Positions 40,655 through 49,987 of a stretch of DNA of 64,000 bases are shown in pieces. Every line of letters starts with the position of its first letter. Position 1 is the stretch's first letter. The notes under the pieces were generated by a model. It was not told the DNA's origin. It searched no databases and saw only the letters and a program-made list of their open reading frames with translations. Both the position numbers and the translations under genes were made by a program. This stretch comes from Psychrobacter urativorans. GTDB taxonomy: Bacteria > Pseudomonadota > Gammaproteobacteria > Pseudomonadales > Moraxellaceae. The stretch covers positions 1-64,000 of the forward strand of contig NZ_CAJHBT010000009.1 of NCBI RefSeq assembly GCF_904846675.1. The letters are read 5' to 3'.

Positions 40655-40786
40655 CTAATACACCTTACCATAAGAAATACGACCCTTTATTTTACTATTG
40701 CTATTTCCTTTATCTTTACCGTCAGCATCTTTTTTAACTTTGTAGCACTTGTCTTGACTTTTTCTGTGCCGATATTGTGTGCACTT
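40655..40786 (-). pseudogene. Possible C-terminal remnant of a small basic protein
   Basis: Read from 40786 down to a TAG at 40655, the frame gives KCTQYRHRKSQDKCYKVKKD and then a Lys/Gly/Ser-rich end finishing in ISYGKVY. The composition looks like a real basic protein end, but there is no start codon in the frame and a stop lies directly upstream. I do not recognise the family. It may be chance. Confidence 0.25.
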
Positions 40787-40818
40787 TTACCTTGATTTCC
40801 GACTCCATTAAGCAGTAA

Positions 40819-41030
40819 TTACTTACTCAATTATGCGAGTGTATTAAGAATGCCATCTCTATATTAGATGCTAATTTGTGCTATATTTCCGTTAATGCAG
40901 CCTATGAGCGGATACTTGGCTATCACAGAGTCTTTATACTTAACCGACCGTTTGGTATCTATACGGCTGTTTTTATCTGAGCAAGAGCGCACTATGGACA
41001 AATGCTCAACTGTCATGCGGCCTTCCACCA
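40819..41030 (+). pseudogene. PAS-domain remnant of a sensor or c-di-GMP protein, frameshifted
   Basis: Between stops at 40816 and 40978 the frame encodes NAISILDANLCYISVNAAYE followed by RILGYHRVFILNRPFGIY, a clear PAS start (I-x-D-x-N-x-x-Y-x-x-V-N-x-A-x-x-x-x-x-G-Y). At about 40970 the reading shifts to the next frame, which continues FLSEQERTMDK, as expected for the linker after a PAS core in EAL/GGDEF proteins of this group. No start codon, no output domain and at least one frameshift mean this is a fragment. The parent type is inferred. Confidence 0.6.
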
Positions 41031-41194
41031 AGTGTTTACTATCAGTTAGCAAGACTGCGTATAACTTACTAATAAAATTACTTTTTGCTTATTTATAGCG
41101 ATAACATATTATCTATTAGTATTTATTAACGATAGGATGCAAGAGAGGTTCATGACTTATCAGTCTCATCCCCAAACTTGTATAATTCCCTGTG

Positions 41195-41288
41195 AGCGCC
41201 TATCTTTTATAGGTAAATATGACTTTTGTGAACTTTGCACTCTCCATTAAGAAAACTGCTTGAATTAAAGTACCTCAAGATAGGCGCT
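41195..41288. repeat. 12-bp perfect inverted repeat upstream of acyl-CoA dehydrogenase
   Basis: AGCGCCTATCTT at 41195-41206 is the reverse complement of AAGATAGGCGCT at 41277-41288, with 70 bp between. A smaller hairpin CCTAT/ATAGG is nested at the left arm. It could be an RNA structure or a pair of binding sites. Confidence 0.5.
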
Positions 41289-41358
41289 TAAAAATGGGTG
41301 TTTGCAAGATTAATAATCGGTCATACTAGACACTATATTCAAAAAAGGACAGGAAGTT

Positions 41359-43152
41359 ATGCAATACAAAGCGCCTCTACGTGATATCCAATTCGTCATG
41401 CATGAGCTACTTGATAGCGAAAGTCACTACAAGCGTCTTCCAAAATTTCAAGAAGCGGATCGCGAATTGATGGACAGCCTGTTTGAGATGGCTGCAAGCT
41501 TTGCTGAAAATGAGCTGTCACCTCTTAACCAAAGCGGTGATGCGGAAGGCTGCCAGTTCGACAATGGTACAGTCACCACGCCAAAAGGTTTTAAAGAAGC
41601 TTATCAGCAGTACTGTGAACTGGGCTTCCCTGCACTGTCTGCTGAAGAAGAGTTCGGCGGTCAAAATATGCCGTTTTCATTATCGACCGTTATTAACGAG
41701 ATGGTGGGCACTGCTAACTGGTCGTTCTCTATGTATCCTGGATTATCGCATGGCGCGATTCAAACCATCGAGCATCACGGTACTGACGCCCAAAAAGACA
41801 TCTATTTAGAAAAAATGGTCACTGGCGAATGGTCAGGCACGATGTGTCTTACTGAAGCGCATGCCGGCTCGGACTTGGGTATTATCCGTACCAAAGCCGA
41901 ACCTAACGATGATGGTAGCTATAGCATTACCGGTCAGAAAATATTTATTTCAGCCGGTGAACATGACTTAACCGATAACATTATTCATATTGTGTTAGCC
42001 CGCCTACCCGGTGCTCCTGCTGGTACCAAAGGTATCTCGCTATTCATCGTACCGAAAGTAATGGTCAATGAAGACAGCAGCTTAAGTGATGTTAATAAAG
42101 TAACGTGTGGCTCTATCGAACACAAAATGGGCATTAAAGCCTCCGCTACCTGCGTAATGAACTTCGACGGCGCTACCGGCTATCTAATCGGCCCTGAAAA
42201 CCGTGGTCTACAATGTATGTTCACCTTCATGAACGTCGCGCGTATCGGTACGGCCGTTCAAGGCTTAACCGCCGCTGAATATGCGTTCCAAGGCTCATTA
42301 TCTTATGCCAAAGACCGTTTAGCCATGCGCTCGCTATCAGGCGCTAAAGCACCGAATAAAGTCGCTGACCCTATCATCGTTCATCCAGCCGTACGTAACA
42401 TGCTATTGACCGAAAAAGCCTTTGCTGAAGGTGGTCGTGCATTGGTATATTACCTTGCCCATTTTGCAGATACCGTTGCTAAAGGCGAAGGTGATGACCT
42501 TGAATTTGCGGATCAAATGCTATCATTATTGACCCCTATTGCCAAAGCCTTCTTAACCGAAACAGGTTTAGAAGCTGCCAATCACGGCATCCAAGTTTAT
42601 GGTGGTCATGGTTATATCAGTGAATGGGGCATGGAACAAAACGTCCGTGATACCCGTATTGCCTGCTTATACGAAGGTACTACTGAAATTCAAGCGCTAG
42701 ATTTATTGGGTCGTAAAGTTTTAGGTTCACAAGGTAAGCTACTCGCAAACTTCGTACAGATTATCCAGAAATTCTGTGAAGACAATAAAGACAAAGATGA
42801 GATGGGACAATTCATCCGTCCACTTGCCAAGCACCTGAAAGAATGGGGCGACCTCACTGCCCGTATCGGTATGCAGGCGACTGAAAACCCTGAAGCGGTA
42901 GGCGGCGCAGCTGTTGATTACATGTACTTTAGTGGCTACGTCACCCTTGCTTACCTTTGGGCGCGTATGGCATTGATTGCTCAAACTGAAATCGCCAATG
43001 GTAGCAGCGAACATGCATTCTATGATGCCAAAGTGAAAACAGCACAGTTCTATTTTGCCAAATTATTACCGCGCACTACCACTCACGTACAGCGTATCGC
43101 TACTGGCGTTGAGCCGTACATGAGCATGGACGTTGATCAATTTGCGTTTTAA
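41359..43152 (+). CDS. Acyl-CoA dehydrogenase, long C-terminal type (copy 1)
   Basis: A flavin acyl-CoA dehydrogenase of the ~600-aa group that includes DmdC and many fatty-acid beta-oxidation enzymes. The FAD/substrate motif GTMCLTEAHAGSDLGIIRT and the IFISAGEHDL segment are clear, and the catalytic glutamate lies in CLYEGTTEIQALDLLGRK. An N-terminal FVMHELLDSESHY region and a C-terminal DUF-type extension are typical. AGGAAG precedes the ATG. It is followed by a paralogue in the same direction, but each has its own terminator. Confidence 0.92.
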   Translation: MQYKAPLRDIQFVMHELLDSESHYKRLPKFQEADRELMDSLFEMAASFAENELSPLNQSGDAEGCQFDNGTVTTPKGFKEAYQQYCELGFPALSAEEEFGGQNMPFSLSTVINEMVGTANWSFSMYPGLSHGAIQTIEHHGTDAQKDIYLEKMVTGEWSGTMCLTEAHAGSDLGIIRTKAEPNDDGSYSITGQKIFISAGEHDLTDNIIHIVLARLPGAPAGTKGISLFIVPKVMVNEDSSLSDVNKVTCGSIEHKMGIKASATCVMNFDGATGYLIGPENRGLQCMFTFMNVARIGTAVQGLTAAEYAFQGSLSYAKDRLAMRSLSGAKAPNKVADPIIVHPAVRNMLLTEKAFAEGGRALVYYLAHFADTVAKGEGDDLEFADQMLSLLTPIAKAFLTETGLEAANHGIQVYGGHGYISEWGMEQNVRDTRIACLYEGTTEIQALDLLGRKVLGSQGKLLANFVQIIQKFCEDNKDKDEMGQFIRPLAKHLKEWGDLTARIGMQATENPEAVGGAAVDYMYFSGYVTLAYLWARMALIAQTEIANGSSEHAFYDAKVKTAQFYFAKLLPRTTTHVQRIATGVEPYMSMDVDQFAF

Positions 43153-43216
43153 CTGAAGGTCTCAACTCTTAATTTAGCAAAATGCTAATCACGGTAATTT
43201 TAATAAAAGTAGCTTT

Positions 43217-43250
43217 AATCGGCAACATGCTTCGGTATGTTGCCGATTTT
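43217..43250 (+). terminator. Terminator of acyl-CoA dehydrogenase copy 1
   Basis: AATCGGCAACAT ... ATGTTGCCGATT with a TTCG-type loop, followed by a short T-rich stretch. Confidence 0.8.
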
Positions 43251-43442
43251 GATTGATGACCGCTTTATTAGTGCTCTTGCAATGAATAGTAACTTTCGGT
43301 GCACGCACAATTCACGAAGAGATACACAAGCCTATCTGCAAATTTGCTAAACTTTAGCTATCAATTATTAATATTAAACCAATAAAACAATTGAAAAACC
43401 TAACAAACTTAATTCTTATTCATTTGGATCAAAGGAATATTT

Positions 43443-45224
43443 ATGTCTATTTATAATGCTCCCCTCAATGACATGCGCTTCATATTAACGGATGTTTTTA
43501 AAGCCCATGAGTTCTGGAAAAATAATGATAATTTGTCTCATGTTGACATGGAAACGGTCGATATGATTTTAGAAGAAATGGCAAAGTTGTCTAAGAACGT
43601 CATGCTGCCTATTAACCGCAGCGGTGATGAAGAAGGCGCAACCTATCAAGGTGACGGTGTGGTAACCACTCCTGAAGGCTTTAAAGACGCCTATAAGCAA
43701 TATGCTGAGTCAGGCTGGGTTGGCCTTGGGGGTAATCCTGAATACGGCGGTCAAGGGTTCCCAAAAATGGTCACTATGCTGACCGAAGAGATGATTTACA
43801 CCACCAACCAATCTTTTGCTCTCTACCCCAACCTCACTGTTGGCGCAACCCTGTGCCTAAATGCGGCGGCTTCAGAGGAGCAAAAGCAAACCTATCTAGA
43901 AAAAATGTATTCGGGCGAATGGTCAGGTACGATGTGCTTAACTGAGCCTCATGCCGGTACTGATTTGGGTATTATTAAAACCAAAGCCGTGCCTAATAAT
44001 GATGGCAGCTTTAATATCTCTGGTACCAAAATTTTCATTACCGGCGGTGAGCACGATTTAACAGAAAATATTATTCATTTGGTATTGGCAAAAACCCCAG
44101 ATGCGCCAGAAGGCTCCAAGGGTATTTCCCTATTCATCGTTCCAAAATTCTTGGTCAATGAAGACGGCAGCTTAGGCGAGCGCAATACGCTAGCAGCAGG
44201 CTCTATTGAGCATAAAATGGGCATCAAAGCGTCAGCCACTTGCGTCATGAATTTCGATGGGGCTAAAGGTTGGATGGTTGGAACTGAAAATACCGGTCTA
44301 TCAACCATGTTTATTATGATGAACTATGAACGCGTGACTATGGGTCTACAAGGTCTGGGTGGCTCTGAGCTGGCCTATCAAAATGCGGCGCTCTATGCCA
44401 TGGATCGTGGTCAAGGTCGTAGCGATACCCAAATTCAAAGCCCTGAAAAGCCCGCGGATGCTATTATTTATCATGCTGATGTGCGCCGGATGCTGTTGAA
44501 TGCCAAGGCCAACTCTGAGGCGGCACGTTGCTTTGCGATGTATGTCGCCAAGCAACTCGATACCGAAAAATTCAGCACGGACCCAGAAGCTGCGCAAATT
44601 GCCGCTGCTCGTGTGGCCTTATTAACGCCCGTTGCCAAAGCCTTTTTAACTGATAAAGGTTTAGAGGCCACTATCGATTGCCAGCAAGTCTTTGGTGGTC
44701 ATGGTTATATTCGAGAATGGGGCATGGAGCAAATCGTACGTGATACCCGTATCGCACAGATTTATGAAGGCGCAAATGGTATTCAGGCGCTTGACTTATT
44801 AGGCCGTAAAGTTGCTCGTAACGATGGTAAATACATCACCAATTTCTTAGGTGAAATTCGAGATTTTGTTAATGCGATGCAAGCGAACCACGGTATCAAG
44901 CAAGCCACCTTAGAGGCGACCGATACTGTTGAAGAGTTGACTAAAACTGTCCTTGCTAATATTAGTGTCCGTAAAAGTGAAATCAATGGCTGTGCAGTCG
45001 ACTACATGCATGCGTTCGGCTATCTATGCTACTCGTACATGTTCGCCATGATGGTAGAAGCCGCTGACGGTAAAGAGGGCGAGTTTTATACCAATAAAGC
45101 CAAGCTTGCGGATTACTTCGTCGGTCGTATCTTGCCGCGTATTGACGCTCATGCGCAAATGGTAAAAGCGGGTAGTGATCCGATGATGAACTTCGATCTT
45201 GATTACTTTGGTGCCTCTGTTTAG
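43443..45224 (+). CDS. Acyl-CoA dehydrogenase, long C-terminal type (copy 2)
   Basis: A paralogue of the preceding gene with the same domain plan and about the same length (593 aa). Conserved parts are GTMCLTEPHAGTDLGIIKT, IFITGGEHDLTENIIHLVLA and FGGHGYIREWGMEQIVRDTR. The catalytic-glutamate segment reads YEGANGIQALDLLGRK, the usual form in this group, whereas copy 1 has EGTTEIQ. Different chain-length or branch preference is likely but not readable. AAAGGAA lies before the ATG. A separate terminator follows. Confidence 0.92.
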   Translation: MSIYNAPLNDMRFILTDVFKAHEFWKNNDNLSHVDMETVDMILEEMAKLSKNVMLPINRSGDEEGATYQGDGVVTTPEGFKDAYKQYAESGWVGLGGNPEYGGQGFPKMVTMLTEEMIYTTNQSFALYPNLTVGATLCLNAAASEEQKQTYLEKMYSGEWSGTMCLTEPHAGTDLGIIKTKAVPNNDGSFNISGTKIFITGGEHDLTENIIHLVLAKTPDAPEGSKGISLFIVPKFLVNEDGSLGERNTLAAGSIEHKMGIKASATCVMNFDGAKGWMVGTENTGLSTMFIMMNYERVTMGLQGLGGSELAYQNAALYAMDRGQGRSDTQIQSPEKPADAIIYHADVRRMLLNAKANSEAARCFAMYVAKQLDTEKFSTDPEAAQIAAARVALLTPVAKAFLTDKGLEATIDCQQVFGGHGYIREWGMEQIVRDTRIAQIYEGANGIQALDLLGRKVARNDGKYITNFLGEIRDFVNAMQANHGIKQATLEATDTVEELTKTVLANISVRKSEINGCAVDYMHAFGYLCYSYMFAMMVEAADGKEGEFYTNKAKLADYFVGRILPRIDAHAQMVKAGSDPMMNFDLDYFGASV

Positions 45225-45270
45225 CATTTTAAATAGTTATTCATTACCGTATTAATAATAAAATATCAAG

Positions 45271-45300
45271 AAGGACAGTCTCGTTACTGTCCTTTTTTTT
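45271..45300 (+). terminator. Terminator of acyl-CoA dehydrogenase copy 2
   Basis: AAGGACAGT-CTCGTT-ACTGTCCTT with a run of eight T. Confidence 0.92.
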
Positions 45301-45538
45301 GCCAAAAAACAACTACTAACAAAATAATTGATTATCAATATGCGGTTCAGATTAAAATACCTCAAACTATACAGTTATTGCCTGCGCGTCCCTTCTCGCT
45401 CATAAAACACTTAGCTATAAAAAATACTTATTAATTAATAGTTATCCTTGAGCGCTATTTAACCAATTCTTCAATTGGTTTTATTGGCATCAATTCTGTG
45501 CGAGTCATACCCATTCAAATAACAATAAAGGCTACAGT
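45301..45538. other. Intergenic region before the Gcr-type gene
   Basis: AT-rich spacer that should hold the promoter of the gene at 45539. I see no RNA or gene remnant. Confidence 0.4.
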
Positions 45539-48001
45539 GTGCCAGAGATAAAACGCATTTTACAGCAGATAACTGCCTTAAGTGATGTGCCTGATCCGTC
45601 AGTGCTCAAACGCTTAATTGATGAGCTTCGAGTCAATGATAAGGAGCTGGTGCTTGCCAATAAAAATATTCAGACACTCATTAATATTTTGCAGCAGCAC
45701 CCAGAGTATGCGGACGGGCTGGCTAGCTTTGTATTAACGCTCATTACTCAATATCGCCAAATTGCCTTGTATACCGATACCGGTATCATGTCAGATGAAG
45801 GATTTTTTAGTAGTTTTCGGCGCTTAATCGGTCACCGGTTTTTACCGTTATTACCCCAAGATGATTCGGTGGTTGAGCTGATTGGTTATTTATTCGATAA
45901 ACGCTCTGATGAGCGCTGGCTGGCGAGCATAGATAAAGACAAGTGGGATGCACTGGTTGAATTACTCAAAGTTGAAGAAGAACGTTTAAATTTAGTTGCC
46001 ACCGCTAAAAACAATATTTTGAACGCGATTATTATTTTATCTTATCGTATTAGTGGTATTGGTCTGCATCCAGACTTGATGGAATCTTATCCGCAAATAC
46101 TTAATTATTCAGCGGCTTTTGTCGCACAAAATCAGGAAGCGGTCTTATTCGTCAATCAATATCGGCAAGCGCACGAGTTGGATAATTTGACTGATATTAT
46201 CCCTGAGCAAGCCGTTAGCTCAGCACCCCTATTGGTCATGCTTGAGCAATGTGAAGACATCGTCGCCACAGTGCGCAAGCGTATTTATAAAACGGGTATC
46301 TCCATACGTTTAACCAACATGATGCTACGCCTTGATCAAAGCTTGCAACGCGTGCGCATCTTGACCAAGCTGGTTTCTGTCGATGGCCCTAGGCGTGATG
46401 GCGCCATCATTGAGCTGATTCAAACGCTAGTGGTTACTGCCAATCGTCGTTATAGTATTGGCTATCTGATTGATAATAATACTAAGCTGTTGTCACGAAA
46501 AGTGACCGAAAATGCCAGCCGCGTTGGTGAACACTATATCAGCACGGATAGATCTGGCTATCAGCAGATGTTTAAAAAGGCGTCTATCGGCGGCTTTGTT
46601 ATTGCCTTTATGGCGACCACTAAGATATTGGCCTATGAGTTAGCCATTGCGCCGATGGTTCGCGCTTTTGTGAATAGTATGATTTATGGGTTGGGCTTTG
46701 TGTTTATCCATGTTATCCACGGTACTGTCGCTACTAAACAGCCAGCGATGACCGCGGCCGCTATAGCTTCAACTATATCTGAGGGCTCTGGTAAAAAGTC
46801 GCATCAGCTTACTAAACTGTCTGAGTTGGTAGTGGATATTTTACGTACGCAGTTTATCGCTATTATGGGCAACATTATGCTCGCTATACCGGTCGCATTG
46901 ATTATCTCTTATGCATTTTTACAATATACCGGTGCACCGATGATTAATACTGATAAGGCAGCGCATTTGCTCCATGACCTTGACCCTTTCCGCTCATTAG
47001 CACTGCCGCATGCTGCTATCGCTGGGGTCTATTTATTCTTATCCGGTCTTATTGCGGGCTACTATGATAATTTAGCCATTTATAACCAAATTGGTGCGCG
47101 TATACGTCGGCATCGTCTGCTAAAAATCCTATTGCCTGAAGCCTGGCTGCAGCGCTTATGCGGCTTTATAGAAGCCAATCTTGGCGCTATTATGGGTAAC
47201 TTTATTTTTGGGGTCTTTTTAGGCAGTACCGCCACTATTGGCTTCTTGTTTGGGTTGCCGATTGATATTCGCCATATTGCCTTTGCTTCAGCCAACTTAG
47301 CACATGGCTTATTCAACTTATCCTCCACGCAAATGAGCTGGCCGTTAATTTTATTGTCCATTCTTGGGGTGGCGCTGATTGGTATGGTGAACTTAATGGT
47401 GAGCTTTTCTCTGGCATTGCTCGTGGCGCTGCGCTCTAAAGAAGTGCGTGTCTTTGAATGGAGCCGTTTGACCAAGCTTATTTTTAGCCATGTTATTACC
47501 CATCCCTCAGACTTTTTTTGGCCGCGTAATAAGCCAATGAAATATGCGCGTATTGATAGCAGAGGTCATATGATTTTTGAGGACAACTCTGCGCAAAAAG
47601 GTGGCAAACCGCTGCCCAGTAATTATGTAGTGCGCCGCTTATCGGATGTCAAAGTACTCCCTGAATCTATGAAAGCGAGCGCAACGGACATCTATTACGG
47701 CAACCAACCTCAAAATGATGAAGCCAGTGCAGGGCAAGCAAGCCATACCACGTTATCTAATGGTGCACCCAAAAAGGTAGTCGACCTAGACGATGGGCTA
47801 ATAGATGAAGAGCTAAATAGCGTCCCCTACAGCGATGACATTCAATATGATAAAACCACTAAGACGCTAGGAGCGATTGGTGGTGGCAAAAATCATAGCT
47901 CAGACAATAGTATTTATACCTCAAACCCCGACAGCAAAGCTGCTGGAGATGCCAAGACTCCCTTACCAAAACCTAAAAAGCCGCCCAAACTGCCCAATTA
48001 A
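45539..48001 (+). CDS. Membrane protein of the 'site-specific recombinase Gcr' family
   Basis: An 820-aa protein of the family annotated as 'site-specific recombinase' (Gcr, COG4389). The first ~340 residues are soluble and helical; from about residue 350 there are six or more hydrophobic segments (GGFVIAFMATTKILAY; GNIMLAIPVALIISYAFL; MGNFIFGVFLGSTATIGFLFG; LLSILGVALIGMVNLMVSF), and the last ~130 residues are a polar tail ending in a Lys/Pro-rich stretch. I see no tyrosine- or serine-recombinase motifs, so the traditional name is doubtful. The start is GTG (45539), with AAAGG upstream. Function unknown. Confidence 0.82.
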   Translation: MPEIKRILQQITALSDVPDPSVLKRLIDELRVNDKELVLANKNIQTLINILQQHPEYADGLASFVLTLITQYRQIALYTDTGIMSDEGFFSSFRRLIGHRFLPLLPQDDSVVELIGYLFDKRSDERWLASIDKDKWDALVELLKVEEERLNLVATAKNNILNAIIILSYRISGIGLHPDLMESYPQILNYSAAFVAQNQEAVLFVNQYRQAHELDNLTDIIPEQAVSSAPLLVMLEQCEDIVATVRKRIYKTGISIRLTNMMLRLDQSLQRVRILTKLVSVDGPRRDGAIIELIQTLVVTANRRYSIGYLIDNNTKLLSRKVTENASRVGEHYISTDRSGYQQMFKKASIGGFVIAFMATTKILAYELAIAPMVRAFVNSMIYGLGFVFIHVIHGTVATKQPAMTAAAIASTISEGSGKKSHQLTKLSELVVDILRTQFIAIMGNIMLAIPVALIISYAFLQYTGAPMINTDKAAHLLHDLDPFRSLALPHAAIAGVYLFLSGLIAGYYDNLAIYNQIGARIRRHRLLKILLPEAWLQRLCGFIEANLGAIMGNFIFGVFLGSTATIGFLFGLPIDIRHIAFASANLAHGLFNLSSTQMSWPLILLSILGVALIGMVNLMVSFSLALLVALRSKEVRVFEWSRLTKLIFSHVITHPSDFFWPRNKPMKYARIDSRGHMIFEDNSAQKGGKPLPSNYVVRRLSDVKVLPESMKASATDIYYGNQPQNDEASAGQASHTTLSNGAPKKVVDLDDGLIDEELNSVPYSDDIQYDKTTKTLGAIGGGKNHSSDNSIYTSNPDSKAAGDAKTPLPKPKKPPKLPN

Positions 48002-48053
48002 TTTGGATAGTATTGAGCGACCAATAAGGTTAGATAGGATAACTTCAGCTTAT

Positions 48054-48890
48054 CTATGGCTTAGGACATTTTGCGCTTGAGGTGATGACTTTGCCATCAC
48101 TTAAGCGATACGCCAATAGATGATTACCCCAAACGCAGCCGCCATCGATCGCTCGTGCATAAGGCAAATCAACGTTGCCTTTTAGCGCTGCCCAATGGCC
48201 GAATAATATCTTACGCTCACGTGGTACTTGCCATTCAAACCATGGTAAAAAGTCATCCGGCATCGCATCATTAAGGCTGGAGTTGAACGTAAACTCTAGC
48301 GTACCATCCTGCTTACATAAGCGCATGCGAGTAAAATAATTGGCAATGGCCCGTATCTTGTCAAAACCATTAATACCCTCATGCCAATCATCTGCTGTTT
48401 TGCGATATAAATGCGGCAGCATTCTATCAAGCTGATACAAACTGCTTTGCAGCTGTGTTTCTAACTGATGCGCATAATCTGCGGCATCATCTAAACTCCA
48501 ATGCGGCGGAATACCGGCATGTACCAACACCGTATGCGCATCAGGATAAGCCAGTATTGGCTGATAGCGTAACCATTCCAATAGCTCTTCTGTATCATCC
48601 GCTGCAAAAATCGGCGCGGTCTTGTCTTTTTTGCGTATCTTAGTCGCACCGCGCCATACCGCCAGCAAGTTTAAATCATGGTTGCCAAGGACGGTTGCTG
48701 CCGCCCCTTGCTCACACAGCGCCTTGACATCGCGCAAGGTATTCAACGAATCCTCCCCGCGCGCGACCAAATCACCGGCAAACCATAATTTATCTTGGCT
48801 GGGATCAAAATTCAATGTTTTAAGTAACTGACGATACGCGCCATAACAACCTTGTAAGTCGCCGATGACATATTGTTGACGAAAAATCAT
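48054..48890 (-). CDS. apaH: Symmetrical bis(5'-nucleosyl)-tetraphosphatase
   Basis: ApaH cuts Ap4A to two ADP and can also remove Np4 caps from RNA. The metallophosphatase motifs are in order: YVIGDLQGCYGAYRQLL, FAGDLVARGEDSL, VLGNHDLNLLAVWRG, and the later VLVHAGIPPHW and LFGHWAAL. The ATG at 48890 (MIFRQQYVIGDLQG) has GAG at a good distance and is preferred over the GTG at 48896. 278 aa is normal. With rsmA and pdxA it keeps part of the classical pdxA-rsmA-apaG-apaH order; apaG is missing. Confidence 0.95.
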   Translation of the reverse strand: MIFRQQYVIGDLQGCYGAYRQLLKTLNFDPSQDKLWFAGDLVARGEDSLNTLRDVKALCEQGAAATVLGNHDLNLLAVWRGATKIRKKDKTAPIFAADDTEELLEWLRYQPILAYPDAHTVLVHAGIPPHWSLDDAADYAHQLETQLQSSLYQLDRMLPHLYRKTADDWHEGINGFDKIRAIANYFTRMRLCKQDGTLEFTFNSSLNDAMPDDFLPWFEWQVPRERKILFGHWAALKGNVDLPYARAIDGGCVWGNHLLAYRLSDGKVITSSAKCPKP

Positions 48891-48967
48891 AATCACTCAA
48901 TTGTTTCTTATTATTGAAATATAGGACTGGTATTTATGTTTAAAAACTCAAGTTATAGCGTTAAAAA

Positions 48968-49831
48968 TTAGACTCCTACTTGCTGAGCCTGATTGCTTAA
49001 CGCCACAAAGTCACTGACGCTTAGCGTTTCTGGACGGGCTTGTGGATCAATACCACAAGCAGCAAAATCATCTTCGCTGAGGGTTGGCAGTAAGGTTGAT
49101 TTCTTGAAGATAGCACGTAGGGTCTTACGGCGATGATTGAAAGTCTCACGCACCACAAGGGCAAAGTACTCTTCATCTTCTGCGACCACTGGCTTGTTGA
49201 TATGCGGCATCAGACGAAAGACTGCACTGGTAACTTTCGGCGGCGGATTGAACGCGCCTCTAGGCACCGTCAACAAATAATCAGTATCGCAATGATACTG
49301 CATAATAACTGATAGGCGCCCATAGATCTTGCTGCCCACATCAGCTGTAATACGCTCGACCACTTCTTTTTGCAGCATAAAATGCATGTCTTCGATGACA
49401 TCGGCATAACTGAGCAAATGAAACAATATCGGGGTGGAGATATTGTAAGGTAGATTACCTACCACCCGCAGCTTACCGCGCTCGGGGCTATAAAACTCAC
49501 GATAATCGACATGCATAGCATTAGCTTTGACAATCGTAAAATTGGGATGGCTGTTGGCGCCGATACGAATACGCAAGCTATCGGCCAAATCACGATCCAG
49601 CTCAACTACAGTCATAGCATCAACTTCAGCCAGTAGCGGCTCAGTCAAAGCGCCCATACCGGGACCAATTTCTATCAGATTATCATCACGGTTTAGGCGA
49701 ATACTATCAACAATTTGGCGGATAATGCTGCCGTCATGTAAGAAGTTTTGACCAAAGCGTTTTCGTGGTTGGTGTTTGGCTGTTCGCAAACTGGCAGCGA
49801 GTGTCTTAGCGTCAAACGAATTTATGGACAT
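48968..49831 (-). CDS. rsmA: 16S rRNA m6(2)A1518/A1519 dimethyltransferase
   Basis: RsmA (KsgA) dimethylates two adjacent adenines near the 3' end of 16S rRNA late in 30S assembly. Motif I is [14 protein letters not shown], motif [17 protein letters not shown], and the start [11 protein letters not shown] is the family N-terminus. The C-terminal basic region [13 protein letters not shown] contacts rRNA. 287 aa is slightly long but normal. It lies between pdxA and apaH on the same strand. Confidence 0.96.
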   Translation of the reverse strand: MSINSFDAKTLAASLRTAKHQPRKRFGQNFLHDGSIIRQIVDSIRLNRDDNLIEIGPGMGALTEPLLAEVDAMTVVELDRDLADSLRIRIGANSHPNFTIVKANAMHVDYREFYSPERGKLRVVGNLPYNISTPILFHLLSYADVIEDMHFMLQKEVVERITADVGSKIYGRLSVIMQYHCDTDYLLTVPRGAFNPPPKVTSAVFRLMPHINKPVVAEDEEYFALVVRETFNHRRKTLRAIFKKSTLLPTLSEDDFAACGIDPQARPETLSVSDFVALSNQAQQVGV

Positions 49832-49987
49832 AAAAAGTTCTTAATTATTATTAACGTTAAATTATACCACAGCTAATAATCAGGCTGTATTTAGCAATGG
49901 GATTAATTCTTTATAGCCTTTAATAAAAACCTGCTTAACAGGCTATAACTATTGATGACGCTAGATGCCTATTAATAATGGCAACTT

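Larger units (their letters stand above)
40585..41358. other. 774-bp gap with decayed coding sequence
   Basis: No intact gene is supported. The gap contains a lysine-rich reading-frame remnant on the minus strand, a PAS-domain remnant on the plus strand (separate entries) and a 12-bp inverted repeat just before the acyl-CoA dehydrogenase. It looks like the residue of old gene loss. Confidence 0.6.

Noticed and set aside
47080-47475. 131-aa minus-strand frame inside the Gcr-type gene
   Set aside because: Shadow frame within a well-supported gene; no ribosome-binding site or domain.
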